DNA from: Bacteroidota bacterium
GTDB taxonomy: Bacteria > Bacteroidota > Ignavibacteria > SZUA-365
Reading direction: 5' to 3'
Length of the DNA stretch: 7,338 bases
Assembly (NCBI GenBank): GCA_018224415.1
Contig: JAGTUZ010000094.1
Span: forward strand, 1-7,338
Shown: positions 4,856-7,338 of the stretch, in pieces
Numbering within the stretch: the first letter of the stretch is position 1
How the letters are laid out: each line of letters opens with the position of its first letter
The notes under the pieces: model-generated
What the model saw: the letters and a program-made list of their open reading frames with translations, nothing else
Database searches by the model: none
What the model was told of the DNA's origin: nothing
Program-made: the position numbers and the translations under genes

Positions 4856-7338
4856 ATGCGCTGGATATACCTTATTTGCCTGTTGATGCTTCCGGACGAC
4901 TTGCGAACCGCCACCGCGCTGCCCGTAAGGTCGTTGCCCGCCGCGGTATTCCTCGCTGCGGCGTTGCTTTTTCCCTCCGGCGTAACGCGGGCGCAATCGT
5001 TGCCACAGGTGCCGCCCCCATCGGGTGCAACCACCGCCGTTGCGGTTCAGAAGAATGTTGCTGACAGCCTGAAGCGTCCGCGCATCGGGCTTGTGCTTAG
5101 CGGCGGCGGCGCGCGTGGGCTGTCGCAGGTCGGTGTGCTGCGCGCACTTGAGGAAGCCGGCATCCGGCCGGACTTCATCGTGGGCACAAGCATCGGCAGC
5201 ATCGTGGGCGGACTTTACGCCAGCGGGTACAACGCCCGGCGGTTGGAGGAGGCCATGCGCCGCATCGATTGGGGTGCAACGATGCGGCTGACGGACGAAG
5301 CCGACCGCAGCGCGCTGTCGGTCGACCAGAAATCCGTTGCCGACCGGTCCATTCTCACCATTCGCTTCGACGGCCTGCAGCCCATGCTCCCCCAGTCGGT
5401 ATCGAACGGACAGCGGCTGACCAATCTGCTCAACGAACTCACCCTGCAGGGCATCTACCATGCGACGGATTTCGACAGCCTCGGCATTCCCTTCCGCGCG
5501 GTAGCCACCGATCTGCATTCCGGCCGCAGCGTCGTCATGCGCAAGGGCAGCCTCGCCGAGAGCATGCGCGCCAGTTCCACGATTCCGGTCATGTACGCTG
5601 CCGTGAATCGCGATTCGATGATGCTCGTCGACGGCGGCCTGCTCGCCAACATTCCCACGCATGTGGCCATCGAAGCCGGTTGCGATTACATCATTGCCGT
5701 GAACACCTCCAGTCCGATGCGGACGGATGCGGAAATGCGGACCGCCCTGGAAATCATCGACCAGGTATTCAACGTCGTGATGATCCCGCGCAATACCGAG
5801 CAGCTTGCCCTCGCTGACGCGGTGATCACTCCCTTCCTGTACGGACTGTCCTCCGCCGATTTCTCTCAAGTGGATTCGCTTATCACCGCCGGGTACGACG
5901 CAGGCCGGCAGGCCGTCGTGGGCATCCTCAAGGACCTGTACGGAAGCGCCGGCTTTCCACCGGAGCACCACGATGTCGCGCGTGCCTCCGCCATCCGCCT
6001 CCATGGCATCCGGCTGCTCCCGGCTGCTACCGTCGTGGGCGTCGAAACCCGCTGGCGCGGCCAGCCGATGACGCCAGAATTTCGGAGGGATCTATCAGAA
6101 TATATTCTCGAGGACTACCGGCGGCGGGGTTTCTCGCTTGCGCATATGGATTCGCTGCGCATCGACGAAGCGGGCGGCGTGGATGTGTACATCGATGAAG
6201 GTGTTGTGGGACGCATTTCCGTGACCGGCAATACGCGGACGAACGATGTGGTCATCCTGCGCGAAATCCCTGTTCGTGCTGGAGAGGTGTTCCGCGTGTC
6301 CGACCTGAAACGAGGCATGAACAATCTTCTCGCCCTCAACCTCTTCCACCATGTCGCCTATGACATCCAGCACGACGACAGCGGAGACCATGTGGTCATC
6401 CGCGTGGTCGAACGCGCATCGCAGGAACTGCTCACCGGCGTCATGGTCAACAACGAACGCAACGCCCAGATCGGCCTGCTGCTGCGGGACGCCAATGTTT
6501 TCGGTTCCGGAACGGAACTCGCCGCCAGTTTCTTCAGCGGACAGAGCAATCGAGAATACGCGCTGCGATACAGCACCAACCGCATGTTCTATACACCCTT
6601 CAGCCTGCGGATGGAAGGATATTACGGGTTCCGGGATTTCAACAACTACGAAGACGTCGCCGGGTTGCCTTCGAACCGTTTCGAACGGGAGGTCACCTTC
6701 GTCTACCGGCGGATCACCTACGGCACCTCCGCTTCATTTGGTCTCAACGTCCAGCGTTTCGGCAACCTTGTGGGAACGCTGCGCTACGAGGAACAGCGCA
6801 TACGCACCGACCAGATCCGGAGACCGGACGCTGAAGAATTCAGCGAAGACCACCGCCTGGTGGAATTGAGTCTCTCGAGCACTGTCGACACGCAGGACCG
6901 CTATCCGTATCCGCGGCAGGGCGTGCGATTCCAAGCGACATATGCGTCGGCACAGACGGCGCTGGGCAGCGGCACCGCGTTTAGCAAACTGGCCGCCGTC
7001 TACGACTTCATTATCCCTGTCATCGACGACGTATTGGTAGTGCATCCACGTTTCCATTTCGGCTATGGGGACAAGACCATGCCGCGCACCGAGGAGTTCC
7101 ATCTTGGTGGACTGCATTCGTTTATCGGTCTGCGGGAAAATGAATTCAACGGCCGGCAGATCGCAATGGGCGGACTGGAATTCCGCTTTCGTTCCCCCAT
7201 CGACATTCTCTTCGATACCTACCTCTCCCTGCGCTACAATATCGGGCGCACCTGGGAAAACCCCGAACTCATCAGAATCAAGGATCTGCGACACGGCATC
7301 GGACTGCAGCTCGGACTCGACACGCCAATCGGTCCGGC
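4856..7338 (+). CDS. Patatin-like phospholipase fused to POTRA and Omp85/BamA-type barrel (type Vd, PlpD/FplA-like; 3' partial)
   Basis: The frame stays open from 4856 to the window end (827 codons) with no stop. Counting from the ATG at 4856, a signal peptide has its core LPAAVFLAAALLF at 27-39 and likely cleavage after Ala46 (TRA|QS). A patatin domain follows (about 75-350): oxyanion loop GGGARG at 83-88, nucleophile Ser112 in GTSIG, and catalytic Asp259 in DGG. The Ser-Asp dyad appears intact, so an active lipid acyl hydrolase is expected. Next come a short POTRA-like segment (about 392-446, with YRRRGF), a second POTRA with RISVTGNTR (about 448-517), and an Omp85-type barrel with LGGLHSFIGLRE near the end. 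The final visible residues, GIGLQLGLDTPIGP, match the usual end of such barrels, so perhaps only 30-50 residues are missing. Known relatives (PlpD, FplA) place the lipase at the cell surface or release it. The start is uncertain: ATG 4856 has AGG directly abutting it, while ATG 4886 has no Shine-Dalgarno sequence but still gives a full signal peptide. Confidence 0.92.
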   Translation, partial: MRWIYLICLLMLPDDLRTATALPVRSLPAAVFLAAALLFPSGVTRAQSLPQVPPPSGATTAVAVQKNVADSLKRPRIGLVLSGGGARGLSQVGVLRALEEAGIRPDFIVGTSIGSIVGGLYASGYNARRLEEAMRRIDWGATMRLTDEADRSALSVDQKSVADRSILTIRFDGLQPMLPQSVSNGQRLTNLLNELTLQGIYHATDFDSLGIPFRAVATDLHSGRSVVMRKGSLAESMRASSTIPVMYAAVNRDSMMLVDGGLLANIPTHVAIEAGCDYIIAVNTSSPMRTDAEMRTALEIIDQVFNVVMIPRNTEQLALADAVITPFLYGLSSADFSQVDSLITAGYDAGRQAVVGILKDLYGSAGFPPEHHDVARASAIRLHGIRLLPAATVVGVETRWRGQPMTPEFRRDLSEYILEDYRRRGFSLAHMDSLRIDEAGGVDVYIDEGVVGRISVTGNTRTNDVVILREIPVRAGEVFRVSDLKRGMNNLLALNLFHHVAYDIQHDDSGDHVVIRVVERASQELLTGVMVNNERNAQIGLLLRDANVFGSGTELAASFFSGQSNREYALRYSTNRMFYTPFSLRMEGYYGFRDFNNYEDVAGLPSNRFEREVTFVYRRITYGTSASFGLNVQRFGNLVGTLRYEEQRIRTDQIRRPDAEEFSEDHRLVELSLSSTVDTQDRYPYPRQGVRFQATYASAQTALGSGTAFSKLAAVYDFIIPVIDDVLVVHPRFHFGYGDKTMPRTEEFHLGGLHSFIGLRENEFNGRQIAMGGLEFRFRSPIDILFDTYLSLRYNIGRTWENPELIRIKDLRHGIGLQLGLDTPIGP

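Noticed and set aside
5269..5817. 182-codon + strand frame inside the patatin gene
   Set aside because: It lies in another frame within the catalytic domain, and its Arg/His/Pro-rich composition is typical of an out-of-frame translation.
4835..6004. 389-codon open frame on the - strand opposite the patatin domain
   Set aside because: It is a shadow frame caused by G+C-rich codon use. The + strand frame encodes an unmistakable patatin with its full catalytic motifs.

Overview
The window is G+C-rich and carries four genes in a row, all on the + strand, with no convincing gene on the - strand and no RNA gene. Three features point to the Bacteroidota/Ignavibacteriota/Chlorobiota (FCB) group: a type IX secretion (T9SS) C-terminal sorting domain on the first protein, a DUF5723/PorV-like outer-membrane barrel, and a signal-peptide-patatin-POTRA-Omp85 fusion. 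The G+C content suggests a G+C-rich lineage of that group, such as an Ignavibacteria/Kapabacteria or Rhodothermia relative. This placement is inference; the window has no phylogenetic marker.

Layout: (1) 2-1009 is the 3' part of a secreted T9SS cargo protein whose start lies before the window. (2) 1010-1140 is a gap holding a five-unit 17-bp tandem repeat that begins inside the last codons of gene 1, then an A+T-rich leader with a clear ribosome binding site. (3) 1141-3180 is a large lipoprotein built from four repeats of about 133 residues. (4) 3181-3240 is a short gap made almost entirely of a 16-bp tandem repeat, followed by a ribosome binding site. (5) 3241-4683 is an outer-membrane beta-barrel protein with a tandemly duplicated FPTHPA segment in its signal-peptide region. 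(6) 4684-4855 holds a perfect hairpin, a repeated 11-mer and a textbook intrinsic terminator. (7) 4856-7338 is a patatin-like phospholipase fused to an Omp85/BamA-type barrel (type Vd autotransporter, PlpD/FplA-like). It is cut by the window end shortly before its stop codon.

All four products are predicted to enter the Sec pathway or to act at or beyond the outer membrane (the start of gene 1 is not visible). The lipoprotein and barrel genes (2 and 3) are 60 bp apart with no terminator between them and probably form an operon ending at the terminator at 4798-4836. The patatin gene then begins as a separate transcription unit. The most notable features are the internally repeated lipoprotein next to its barrel, the different short tandem repeats at successive gene boundaries, and the patatin-Omp85 fusion with what look like two periplasmic POTRA-type modules.
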